DNA from: Streptomyces aureoverticillatus
GTDB taxonomy: Bacteria; Actinomycetota; Actinomycetes; Streptomycetales; Streptomycetaceae
DNA length: 64,000 nucleotides
Assembly: GCF_014649395.1 (NCBI RefSeq)
Contig: NZ_BMSY01000004.1
Span: 310,001-374,000 of the forward strand
Direction: 5' to 3'
In this document: in pieces, positions 30,580 through 39,221 of the stretch
Layout of the letters: each line of letters starts with the position of its first letter
Position numbering within the stretch: the stretch's first letter is position 1
Made by a program: the position numbers and the translations under genes
The notes under the pieces: model-generated
What the model was told of the DNA's origin: nothing
Databases searched by the model: none
Seen by the model: only the letters and a program-made list of their open reading frames with translations

Positions 30580-32544
30580 TCACAGCACGAAGGAGAGCGC
30601 CTCCAACAAGGCGTCGTTCGCACGCCGATCGCCGATGGAGATACGGCAGCTGGCGGGGACGACGTGGCCGGTGTCGGCGACGACGATCCCCGCGTCCCGC
30701 AGCTGTTCCATGACGCGCTCGTGCTTGTGCAGCCGGACCAGCAGGAAGTTGGTCTCGGAGGGGAAGACGCGGTCCACCGCGGGATGTCCGGCCAGGGCCG
30801 CGGCCATCCGGTCCCGCTCGGCCCGGATCGACTCGATGGCGGCGAGCGCCGGTCCGGAGTTGGTCAGCCGGTCCCGTACGGACTGCTGCGAGGCATCGGT
30901 GAACCCGAAGGGCACCTGCACACGCCGCAGCGCCTCGACGAGGCCGGGCTGGGCCAGGGCGATCCCGCAGCGGGCACCGGCGAGCCCCCAGGCCTTCGAC
31001 AGCGTCCGCAGCACGATGAGGTTGTCGTGCTGGTCGATCAGTCCGGCGTACGAGGCGTTCTCACTGAACTCGACATAGGCCTCGTCGATCACCACGAGGC
31101 CGCGGGCGCGAGTGACGAGGTCGAGCACCTGGGCCCGGTCGAGCCGGGTCCCCACCGGGTTGTTCGGATCGCACAGGATCGTCACGCGGGGATCGGCCGC
31201 CAGGATTCCCTCGACGTCCAGCTCGGACAGGTCGTCGCCGCGCAGCGGTGCCTCGACGACGGGCAGACGCAGCACGCGGGCGAAGTGGGTGTAGAGCGGG
31301 AAGGTGGGCGGTGTGACGCAGACCCGCTCGCCGGGCGAGGCCAGCGCCGCGAGCAGCAGCATGACGCCGTCGACCGCGCCGCTGGTGAACAGCAGGTGAT
31401 CGGTGCTCAGCGCGCCGACGCCCTCGTGGCCGGGCAGTCCGGCGATCGTGGTCAGGTACGTCCTGGCGAGTTCCGCCGTGTCCAGGTGGGGGTACTGGCC
31501 CCCGGCGCCCAGGAACGGGTTGGTGTTGCTCGACAGGTCGACCGTGTCGAAGCGCGGCACGTGCCGGAACCGGGCCGGTCCCGGCACCGGCACCGACGCG
31601 ACGGGAGGCGTCGCGAACCGCGAGAGCACCGGCGCCGTCTCGCCCTCCCCCGCCGTGAGGCCCTCGGCGCGCAGCCAGTGGTCGAGAGGCACGAACAGGT
31701 CGGCGCCGAGGCGGCGGTTGCCCTCCTCGTCGCCCCGGCCGAGGTGGATCCAGTCCAGTCCGGCGTCCCGGGCGTCGAGGTACAGCTGGTACAGCGTCGC
31801 TTCGTGGAGGCCGCCGCGCGCGACGGGGTCGTCGTGGTCGATGGCCTGCGTGAGGCAGTAGACGCCCCGGCCGTTGTGGGACACCGTCGTCAGCCCGACC
31901 TGGACCACGGTGCCCTTCCGGCGGCGTACGAACATGTCGGTGCGGTCCGCCAACTCCCCCTGAGCCAGGGCGTCGAGGGCGGCGGCGTTGTACGGGTTGG
32001 GGAGGTCGCCGTGGCGTTGCGCGTGGCGCCGGTGGAGTTCCACGAAGGCGTCGCGCGCCCAGGGGCTTTTGTCCAGTTCGCTCAGGGGGATCCGCTCCCA
32101 GCCGACTTCCTGGGACAGCGCGTGGTGGTGGCCGCGGAGTTCGCGGAACCGGTCGTCGCCCACGCGTCGGCGCAGCACGTCCTCCACGTCTCCGGTCAGC
32201 CGCAGGACGCACTCGGTGTCGGCGACGACGGGGACGAACCCCGCTGCCCGCAGTGGCCCCGTGTCGTCGCTGCGGCGCACGCCGGGCACGAGGATCTGGG
32301 CTACGTCCAGCGCTTCCGCGCGCCGCACCAGCGCGTCGAGGGCGGGGGCGGTGGGGGCGGGGCTGGTGGGACCGTAGAGGGTCGCGCCGCCGATCAGGGT
32401 GCGGCGCCGCAGCACCGCGGGGTCCAGGGACGCGAACGCGGCGGCTTCCCGGCCGAGTTGGGCCAGTGAGCACACGGCCGCGTCGGAGGCGAGGGCGGCG
32501 CACATCACGCGCCGCAGGGCTTCGGTGTCGATGGGCCTGCGCAT
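30580..32544 (-). CDS. GNAT (Acetyltransf_6-like)-aminotransferase fusion protein
   Basis: A 654-aa two-part protein. Residues about 1-300 form an acyltransferase of the BioF2/Acetyltransf_6 type (DAFVELHRRHAQRHGDLPNP, LYQLYLDARDAGLDWIHLGR). Residues about 325-654 are a fold-type I PLP enzyme of the histidinol-phosphate aminotransferase group: STDHLLFTSGAVDGVMLLLA, CDPNNPVGTRLDRA, VIDEAYVEFSENASY, and the PLP-lysine in LRTLSKAWGLAGARCG. It could make and then acylate an amine, or act as a decarboxylase/acyltransferase. It is the last gene of the minus-strand operon and starts 1 bp after the epimerase stop. Confidence 0.85.
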   Translation of the reverse strand: MRRPIDTEALRRVMCAALASDAAVCSLAQLGREAAAFASLDPAVLRRRTLIGGATLYGPTSPAPTAPALDALVRRAEALDVAQILVPGVRRSDDTGPLRAAGFVPVVADTECVLRLTGDVEDVLRRRVGDDRFRELRGHHHALSQEVGWERIPLSELDKSPWARDAFVELHRRHAQRHGDLPNPYNAAALDALAQGELADRTDMFVRRRKGTVVQVGLTTVSHNGRGVYCLTQAIDHDDPVARGGLHEATLYQLYLDARDAGLDWIHLGRGDEEGNRRLGADLFVPLDHWLRAEGLTAGEGETAPVLSRFATPPVASVPVPGPARFRHVPRFDTVDLSSNTNPFLGAGGQYPHLDTAELARTYLTTIAGLPGHEGVGALSTDHLLFTSGAVDGVMLLLAALASPGERVCVTPPTFPLYTHFARVLRLPVVEAPLRGDDLSELDVEGILAADPRVTILCDPNNPVGTRLDRAQVLDLVTRARGLVVIDEAYVEFSENASYAGLIDQHDNLIVLRTLSKAWGLAGARCGIALAQPGLVEALRRVQVPFGFTDASQQSVRDRLTNSGPALAAIESIRAERDRMAAALAGHPAVDRVFPSETNFLLVRLHKHERVMEQLRDAGIVVADTGHVVPASCRISIGDRRANDALLEALSFVL

Positions 32545-32545
32545 G

Positions 32546-33493
32546 CTAACCCCGCTCGCTGTCGAGCTCGTAGGCGTGGATGCGGTCGCGGTACTCCTCG
32601 AACAACTCGGCCATGGTGCGGGCGATACCGGCCTTCCAGCCGACGGTGCAGTCGCCGATCAGGGCGCGGCGGACGCTGTGGTCGAAGATCGCCGTCTCGC
32701 GGCTGTAGTCGCCGCGGTCCAGCTTGACCGGCACGCCGGTGAGCGCGGACATGTACTCCAGCAGGTCGGTGATGCCGACCTCCTCGTCACCGCCCCAGTT
32801 CACGACGCGCGCGGGCGACTGCGCCGCCTCCCACAGCAGGGGGACCTGTCGGACGACGTCGTCGGTGTGCAGCAGGTTGCAGTAGTTCTGGCCCTCGCGC
32901 GGCACCGCGCACGGCTGCCCGTCGCGCATCTCCCTGAACAGGATCATGGGGACGCCGCCGTGGCCGTACGGGCCGTAGGCGATGTTGAGCCGGGCTATCA
33001 CGGAGGGCAGTCCGAGTGCCTCGGCGAGGCCCCGCACCACGCCCTCGGCGGAGAGCTTGGCGACGGGGTACGTCGGCAGCCACGGCGCCGCCCCGCCCAG
33101 GGGGTCGCCCTCGCGGTACCGGTGTGTGCGGTCGGCGCGGTGGTAGACCACGCCGGAGGAGACGTACAGGAACGCCTCCGCGCCGGAGCAGTGGGTCATC
33201 AGCCGGGCGGTGCCGGCGGCATTGATGCGCGCGGTCTCCTCGAAGTCCCGGCGGTCGCCCCGGTGCACGGCCGAGTGCAGTACGTGACTGAAGTCGCGGG
33301 GCAGGCCCTCCAGGTCGTCACCGGCCATGTCCCAGGTGAAGGTGCGGGCGCCCGCTTCCTCCAGTTCCTTGCGGGCGGCCGGGTCTCCGAACCGGCCGAG
33401 GCACCACACCTCGTTGTCGGCGGCGAGCGCTTCGGCGACGGGCCTGGCGACCTGCCCCGTCCCTCCGGTGACGAGAATCTTCTTACCTTGCAT
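32546..33493 (-). CDS. NAD(P)-dependent epimerase/dehydratase (extended SDR)
   Basis: A 315-aa extended SDR. The Rossmann motif is ILVTGGTGQVARPVAEAL at residues 6-23; the catalytic triad region shows VSSGVVYH and the YxxxK motif in YPVAKLSAEG. Substrate specificity cannot be read from the sequence: it could act on a nucleotide sugar or on a carrier-bound intermediate. It starts 78 bp after the adenylation protein and is nearly fused (1-bp gap) to the aminotransferase gene, so it belongs to the same operon. Confidence 0.87.
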   Translation of the reverse strand: MQGKKILVTGGTGQVARPVAEALAADNEVWCLGRFGDPAARKELEEAGARTFTWDMAGDDLEGLPRDFSHVLHSAVHRGDRRDFEETARINAAGTARLMTHCSGAEAFLYVSSGVVYHRADRTHRYREGDPLGGAAPWLPTYPVAKLSAEGVVRGLAEALGLPSVIARLNIAYGPYGHGGVPMILFREMRDGQPCAVPREGQNYCNLLHTDDVVRQVPLLWEAAQSPARVVNWGGDEEVGITDLLEYMSALTGVPVKLDRGDYSRETAIFDHSVRRALIGDCTVGWKAGIARTMAELFEEYRDRIHAYELDSERG

Positions 33494-33570
33494 GCTCAGT
33501 GGCTCCTGGTCGTTTCAGCGGTTGCCCCGGGCTGTTCCTGGGGCGTCGTGTTCCTTGGGCGTCCTGTTCC

Positions 33571-36351
33571 TCAGCCGAGCGCGCGGGCCAGTTCGCGCCG
33601 CAGGGTCGCCTGGAAGGTCTGTACGTGCTGAGGGCTCATCAGCGTGTAGTGCTCACCGTCGACTTCGATGTACCGGTTGGTGTCGCGCGTGAAGTCGTCC
33701 CAGTGCCGGAGCTGGTTGTCGAGCCACTCCTGCTTGGTGCCGCGCAGTGGGGTGCAGTAGAAGACCTGTGTCCGTGCGACCGATCCCGACGGTGCGTAGT
33801 CGCGGCCCAGGTGCACCATGTTCTGCGCGAGGTGCACCCAGGCGGTGAACCTGTCGACGGTGAGGTCGAGTTCGGTCAGGCGGCGCTTCGGCGCGTGCTC
33901 GATGAGGTGGGCCAGCTGCTCGGCCTCGGGCAGGAGGCGGAGTCTCGTGGTCAGCCCTTCGACGTCGGCGGCGTCGATGAGTTCGAGGAACAGCGCGAGG
34001 TTGATCGCGCCGTCGGTGAAGGTGATCTCGTTCATGCGGTCGGCGATGCGCGGCGGCAGGTTGAAGACGCCTACGAACTTGACCTCGTCGCCGTCGGCCT
34101 CCAGCCGTTTGGCGATCTCGAAGGCGACGGCGCCGCCGTAGGAGTAGCCCGCGACGGCATAGGGGCCCTGGGGCTGGACGCGCCGGATCGCCTGGACGTA
34201 GGTGGTGACCATCTCCGCGAACGACCCGAAGTGGGTCTCGGCCTGCCCGAAGCCGCGCGCCCGCAGCGCGTAGAACGGCCGCTCGCCGGTGAAGTACTTG
34301 GCGAGGTTGACGAAGACCAGCACCTCGCCCAGTCCCGGGTGGACGCAGAACAACGGCGTTCCGTCGCCCGTGACCTGAAGGGGCACCAGCGGGTCGTAGG
34401 CGGCGTCTCCGTCGGCGCCCTGGCCGCCGGTCAGGCGGCCTGCCAGGGCGCGCACGGTCGGGGCCTGGAGGAGCGTCGCCATCGGTACGTCGGCGATGCC
34501 GAACGCGGCCTGGATCTCCAGCTTGAGCCGCAGGACGTCCAGCGAGGTGCCGCCCAGATCGAAGAAGCTGGCGGTCGCGGGCACCGCCGTGCCGACGTTC
34601 AGTACGCGGGCGTAGACGGCGGCCAGGGTGGTCTCGGCCTCCCCCTCTGGCGCCACGTAGGCACCGAGGAACCGGGTGCTCACCTCGCTCGCCCGGCGCG
34701 CCGCCGCGTCCAGGTCCCCGGCCTCGACGGCCTTGCGCAGCCGGGTGCGCTGGATCTTGCCCAGGTTGCTGCGGGGGATCTGGTCCTCGTCGACGGGCAG
34801 GATCAGTTGGGGGCGGAATCCCCAGTGCATGACCGTGGAGCTGCGGATGGCCACGATGGCCCGGTACACGGCGGTGTCGTCGGCGGGGTCGCCCGACGGG
34901 GTGAACGCGACGGCGAGTTGTTCGGAATCGGCGCCCTCGGGCCGGATCGGGAACGCGGCGATCTGCCCGCGCCGCACGTCGTCCAGTTCGTCCAGGGCCG
35001 CTTCCAGGTCGTGGCTGTAGTAGTTGACGCCGTTGACGATGATGGAGTCCTTGGTGCGGCCGACCAGCGTCAGCCGGCCGTCGGAGTCGAGGCGGCCCAG
35101 GTCACCGGTGCGGAACCAGCCGTCGGGCGTGAAGGCCTGGGCGGTGGCCTCGTCGTTGCCGTAGTACCCGTCGGTGACCATGGGGCCGCGCAGGTGCACC
35201 TCGCCTGGCTCGGCCGTTCCGGGCCGGGCGGCCACGGGCTCGGCTGTTCCGGCCTCGTCGGTGGAAGCCAGCACCCTGCCGTCGCCGTCGGTGATGCGGA
35301 TGCGCAGGCCCCGCACCGGGCGGCCCAGCGGAGGGAACTCCGTGTCCAGGTCGCGGGTGGCGAACTCGGGGTTGAACACGCTGCCGGCGCAGGTCTCGGT
35401 CATGCCGAACGCGGGCACGATCACGTCCTCGCGCAGTCCGTATCCGGAAAGGGTGTTCAGGAAGTCCCGGACCGTGGCGGTCACGGTGGCCTCTCCGCCG
35501 GAGATGATGTACCGCACCTGGGAAAGGTCCACGTCCTGCTCTGGAGCGGGCCGTTGTGCGAGTGCCTGGTTGATCTGGCCGAACAGGAAGTTGGGGGTGA
35601 ACGTCACCCGTATCCGGTGCGCGGCGAGCAGCCTCAGGAACTCGATGGGGTCGGCCAGCACCGTCGCCGGGGTCGCCATGACCTGGTCGGCACCGTTGAA
35701 CATCGGCAGCAGGTGGGCCTCGATGGCAGCTATGTGATCGGTGGAGATCCAGTTCAGCGTGGTGTCGGCGGGCCCCAGTCGCAGTGCCGCGGCCTTGCCT
35801 GCCTGCGCCGCGAGCAGGTTGGCGTGGGTGAGCCGGACCGCCTTGCTCGATCCGGTGGAGCCGGAGGTGAGCATCAGCAGCGTGAGGTCGTCGGGCGCGG
35901 GCACGTGGTCCTGTGCGGGCTCGGCCGAGGTATGGCTCAGGTCCTCCACCGTCGCCGTGCGCAACCCGACGTCAGGAAGATCGCCGTACGCCGTCTTGGA
36001 CACGACCACCAGCGGGTCGCCCAGGAGTACCCGCAGGTATTCGAGCTGCGTCTGCCGCCGGGCGGGGTCGGCCGGGAGCGCGACCGGGCACGGCACGACA
36101 CCGGCCAGCACGCACCCCCAGAAGACGCGGAAGAACTGCTCGGGCTCGGTGGCGGCAATCAGCACCCGGTCGCCCGGCACGGCGCCGTGACCGCGCAGCC
36201 CTTGAGAAATTCGGCAGGCGCTCTCCCGCAGTTCCGCGTAGGAAAGAAATGAGCCACCTGGGGCACCGATGAATGTGATGCCTCGGCCCGTGTCACGGGC
36301 CGCGTTTTCCAGCAGGCGAGGGAGCGTCGGGGCAGGAATGTGTTCGGGCAT
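33571..36351 (-). CDS. stand-alone adenylation-carrier-thioesterase protein (NRPS-like)
   Basis: A 926-aa protein with three parts. The adenylation domain (about 10-590) has LTSGSTGSSKAVRLTH at 161-176, FGMTETCAG, GWFRTGDLGRLDSDGRLTLV and GRTKDSIIVNGVNYYSHDLE. The carrier domain (about 600-670) has the phosphopantetheine Ser in SFFDLGGTSLDVLRLK. The thioesterase (about 690-926) has the nucleophile in VAGYSYGGAVAFEIAKR and a His in DGEHYTLM. There is no condensation or ketosynthase domain. The adenylation domain resembles the acyl-AMP ligase type. It probably activates one carboxylic acid and releases it by hydrolysis or transfer. GGAGG precedes ATG 36351. Confidence 0.88.
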   Translation of the reverse strand: MPEHIPAPTLPRLLENAARDTGRGITFIGAPGGSFLSYAELRESACRISQGLRGHGAVPGDRVLIAATEPEQFFRVFWGCVLAGVVPCPVALPADPARRQTQLEYLRVLLGDPLVVVSKTAYGDLPDVGLRTATVEDLSHTSAEPAQDHVPAPDDLTLLMLTSGSTGSSKAVRLTHANLLAAQAGKAAALRLGPADTTLNWISTDHIAAIEAHLLPMFNGADQVMATPATVLADPIEFLRLLAAHRIRVTFTPNFLFGQINQALAQRPAPEQDVDLSQVRYIISGGEATVTATVRDFLNTLSGYGLREDVIVPAFGMTETCAGSVFNPEFATRDLDTEFPPLGRPVRGLRIRITDGDGRVLASTDEAGTAEPVAARPGTAEPGEVHLRGPMVTDGYYGNDEATAQAFTPDGWFRTGDLGRLDSDGRLTLVGRTKDSIIVNGVNYYSHDLEAALDELDDVRRGQIAAFPIRPEGADSEQLAVAFTPSGDPADDTAVYRAIVAIRSSTVMHWGFRPQLILPVDEDQIPRSNLGKIQRTRLRKAVEAGDLDAAARRASEVSTRFLGAYVAPEGEAETTLAAVYARVLNVGTAVPATASFFDLGGTSLDVLRLKLEIQAAFGIADVPMATLLQAPTVRALAGRLTGGQGADGDAAYDPLVPLQVTGDGTPLFCVHPGLGEVLVFVNLAKYFTGERPFYALRARGFGQAETHFGSFAEMVTTYVQAIRRVQPQGPYAVAGYSYGGAVAFEIAKRLEADGDEVKFVGVFNLPPRIADRMNEITFTDGAINLALFLELIDAADVEGLTTRLRLLPEAEQLAHLIEHAPKRRLTELDLTVDRFTAWVHLAQNMVHLGRDYAPSGSVARTQVFYCTPLRGTKQEWLDNQLRHWDDFTRDTNRYIEVDGEHYTLMSPQHVQTFQATLRRELARALG

Positions 36352-36578
36352 GGGGATGGAGACCTCCGATCGGCAGGGCCGGTCGTACGGCCCTGAAACT
36401 TCATCGCGAGCGGATGCTGGACAGAGGTTCTGAAATGCCGTCCGACTCTTCGCCGACCACGCGCCAGGGCCAGGAGATTGACCACGGCTCACGGTCAAGG
36501 GAGTCGACCATCCGTCATGGCCGGGGACAGCGTGACGATTGCCAGGAGTGGAAGGCGGCCGGAACTGTCTTGCGTGGT

Positions 36579-37739
36579 TCAGCCAAGCTCGTTGAAGCGG
36601 ACGATGTCCTCAATCGTCTTCTTCAGTTTGAGCTCGTCCTGGTCGGATACGATCGCCTGGCCGACGCGGCCATAAGGACCGGCCTTCGTGTCGGGCGAGG
36701 AGGAATACTCGATCTCATCAAAAGTAAAGTTGCGCTCAAAATCCCGCTGGGTCAGAGAGCCATGCTCAGGGCGCCGCAGAAGGATGTAGCCATAGAAGCG
36801 GTCCGGCGTGTTGTCGTCCAGGTTTTGGTTCACTCCTTCGCCGAGTGCGAGGCTGATTTCCACGTCGAAGAGATCGACGCCGAACGTCATTTTGTTCACC
36901 TGCGGGGACAGCGCCCCCGGGAGCCGGATCGCGCACTCACCGAACGTCAGCCCGGACTCTTCCGCGAACACCTCCAGATGGAAGACGCAATCGGGTGCGT
37001 TCAAGCTGCTCAGCACTTGTCTGGTGAGGGCTTCTGTTTCCGCGAACAGTTCGGCATGGCGTCTCTTGTCCAGAATGTGCGCGGCCAGGATGCCGCCCTG
37101 TGCCGCACTCAGCGGCGAGCGGTGATAGCGGGTCATGGACGACCAGTGGAGATCCCCCTTTGCCCAGATGCCGTCCATATAGACTTCCGGGGCTTCTATG
37201 AAGGATTCGGCGACGATCTCGACGTCCGAATGACTCGGAAGGGGCTTCAAGGCTTGCGCGTAGTCCTCCGGGGAACGGACGACAGCAGTTCTGAGTGATC
37301 CGGCTCCGGTGGCCGGCTTGATGACGAACACCTCCCCCAGATCGTTCACGAGATCCGAGTACGACGTATCCGTGGAAACGTATCGGCAGCGTGCCCGCTT
37401 GATGTGCGGCGGCAGCCCGCTCTTCTGGAGATACTTGTCCCGGAAATAGAGCGCCGTCTTCGAGTCCGCATTCCCCGGAAGATTGAGCTGCTGCCGCAGA
37501 TAAGCCGCACCGAACACGCCCATCTCATGAACACTGAGCACCCCCGCCACCTCACCGAGAGGCGCGGAAAGCACCGCCCGCAATACCTCCTGGACGTTCT
37601 CCATGTCCGTGACGCGTCTGAAGCTCCGCCCCGTCGGCGGGCTCACCGGCGCCTGCACGAGATAGAAGGGGTCCAGGCCACGGCGCCGCACCGCCTGGTC
37701 GAGGTCGTCCCGGTATCCGATAACGATCATTGTCGGCAT
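36579..37739 (-). CDS. ATP-grasp-domain protein, copy B
   Basis: A 386-aa ATP-grasp ligase-like protein. The nucleotide-binding Lys is in EVFVIKPATGAGSLRTAV, followed by the hinge VEIVAESFIEAPEVYMDGIW, and the metal-binding Glu/Arg/Asn set in GLTFGECAIRLPGALSPQVN. The N-terminal part (MPTMIVIGYRDDLDQAVRRR) is a pre-ATP-grasp Rossmann-like lobe. Such enzymes activate a carboxylate as acyl phosphate and couple it to an amine or thiol. It has GGGGGA seven bases upstream. It is a close paralogue of the upstream gene and precedes the adenylation protein in the same operon (227-bp gap). Confidence 0.88.
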   Translation of the reverse strand: MPTMIVIGYRDDLDQAVRRRGLDPFYLVQAPVSPPTGRSFRRVTDMENVQEVLRAVLSAPLGEVAGVLSVHEMGVFGAAYLRQQLNLPGNADSKTALYFRDKYLQKSGLPPHIKRARCRYVSTDTSYSDLVNDLGEVFVIKPATGAGSLRTAVVRSPEDYAQALKPLPSHSDVEIVAESFIEAPEVYMDGIWAKGDLHWSSMTRYHRSPLSAAQGGILAAHILDKRRHAELFAETEALTRQVLSSLNAPDCVFHLEVFAEESGLTFGECAIRLPGALSPQVNKMTFGVDLFDVEISLALGEGVNQNLDDNTPDRFYGYILLRRPEHGSLTQRDFERNFTFDEIEYSSSPDTKAGPYGRVGQAIVSDQDELKLKKTIEDIVRFNELG

Positions 37740-37801
37740 TGTTGTGTCCCCCGGTTTACAGCCTGCTGATCTCGGCGACTCTGCTGGCGGTACCGCCGTC
37801 G

Positions 37802-38956
37802 TCAGCCGAACTCGTTGAAGCGCACGATGTCCTCGATCGTCTTCTGCAGTTTCAGTTCGTCCGGATCGGACACGATGGCCTGTCCGAAACGGCCGTAGGG
37901 GCCGATCGGCGCATCGGGCGACGAGGGGTAGTCGATTTCATCAAAGACGAAGTTGCGTTCGAAGTCCTGCTGGGTCAGTTCGTCGGAGCGACGCAGCAGC
38001 ATGTATCCATAGAAGCGGTCCGGTGTGCTGCTGTCCAGGGGCTGTGTCATCTCTTCGCCCAGCGCGAGGCTGATCTCGGCATCGAAGAGGTCGACGCCGA
38101 ACGTCAATTTGTTCACCTGCGGTGACAGCGCCCCCGGGAGCCGGATCGCACACTCACCGAACGTCAGCCCCGACTCTTCGGCGAAGAACTCCGCATGGAA
38201 TACGCAATCGGGTGCGTTCAGGCTCCCGAGCACCTGGCGGACGACTGCGTCCGCCTCTTGGAACATGTCGGGATGCCGATTTCTGTCGAGTATGTGCGCG
38301 GCCAGGATGCCGCCTTTGACGGCGCTGAGTGGGGCGATGTGATTGCGGCTCATGGACGACCATCTAAGGTCGCCGTTCGCCCAGATGCCATCCATATAGA
38401 CTTCCGAGGCATCGATGAAGGATTCGGCGACGATCGCCACGTCCGACTGGCCCGGCAGCTGTTTCAAGGCGCGCGCGTAGTCTTCCGGGGAACGAATGAT
38501 CTCGGTGCGGAGAGCACCGGCTCCGGTGGCGGGCTTGATGACGAACACCTCCCCCAGATCATTCACGAGATCCATGAAGGGAGTGTCGGCTGTCACGTAG
38601 CGGCAGCGTGCCCGCCTGATGTGCGTCGGCAGCCCGCTCTTCTGGAGATACTTGTCCCGGAAATAGAGCGCCGCCTTCGAGTCCGCATTCCCCGGAAGAT
38701 CGAGCTGCTGGCGCAGATAAGCCGCACCGAACACGCCCATCTCATGAACGCTGAGCACCCCCGCCACCTCACCGAGACGCGCGGAAAGCACCGCCCGCAA
38801 TACCTCCTGGGCGTTCTCCATGTCGGTGACGCGTCTGAAATTCCGGCCCTTCGGTGGCGTCACGGGCGGCTGCACGAGATAGAAGGGGTCCAGGCCGCGG
38901 CGCCGCAACGCCAGGTCGAGATCGTCCCGGTACCCGATCACCATCATTGTCGGCAC
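37802..38956 (-). CDS. ATP-grasp-domain protein, copy A
   Basis: A 384-aa protein, nearly co-linear with copy B and highly similar along its whole length (for example GVLSVHEMGVFGAAYLRQQL in both). GTG 38956 (V-PTMMVIGYRDDLDL) is chosen because it aligns with the start of copy B and has GGGGGA seven bases upstream; the frame itself is open to 39076. ATP and metal motifs are intact (VFVIKPATGAGALRTEI, GECAIRLPGALSPQVNK). It is the first gene of the operon. The two copies probably form a heterodimer or act on successive steps. Confidence 0.88.
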   Translation of the reverse strand: MPTMMVIGYRDDLDLALRRRGLDPFYLVQPPVTPPKGRNFRRVTDMENAQEVLRAVLSARLGEVAGVLSVHEMGVFGAAYLRQQLDLPGNADSKAALYFRDKYLQKSGLPTHIRRARCRYVTADTPFMDLVNDLGEVFVIKPATGAGALRTEIIRSPEDYARALKQLPGQSDVAIVAESFIDASEVYMDGIWANGDLRWSSMSRNHIAPLSAVKGGILAAHILDRNRHPDMFQEADAVVRQVLGSLNAPDCVFHAEFFAEESGLTFGECAIRLPGALSPQVNKLTFGVDLFDAEISLALGEEMTQPLDSSTPDRFYGYMLLRRSDELTQQDFERNFVFDEIDYPSSPDAPIGPYGRFGQAIVSDPDELKLQKTIEDIVRFNEFG

Positions 38957-39121
38957 TCTTGCATCCCCCGAATTACAGCTAGCCAGAACTGTCGAGAAGC
39001 CATTTGCCGTACTGTCGCCCGGGTTGCGCTTCAGCCAAGAGCCAAGGGCAATCCGTTGGCATCGTGCCACATACATTCAGCCATGTGGACATGCCAAACC
39101 ATGATCCTTTACGGGCCGATA

Positions 39122-39137
39122 CGTGATTTGGATCACA
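39122..39137. promoter_or_regulatory. Crp-like palindrome upstream of the ATP-grasp operon
   Basis: CGTGATTTGGATCACA matches the Crp consensus TGTGA-N6-TCACA at all but the first base. It lies 165 bp upstream of the first ATP-grasp start, in the only sizeable promoter region (38957-39221) of the operon. Family knowledge: Crp influences antibiotic clusters in Streptomyces. The match is suggestive only. Confidence 0.4.
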
Positions 39138-39221
39138 AGTCGGCCGGGTGCGCAGGGCGATGGCAAAGTCTTGGTGCTCTTGTAGGTGTGCAGGTCATGG
39201 ACGTGCGGCAGGTGGGTCGGC

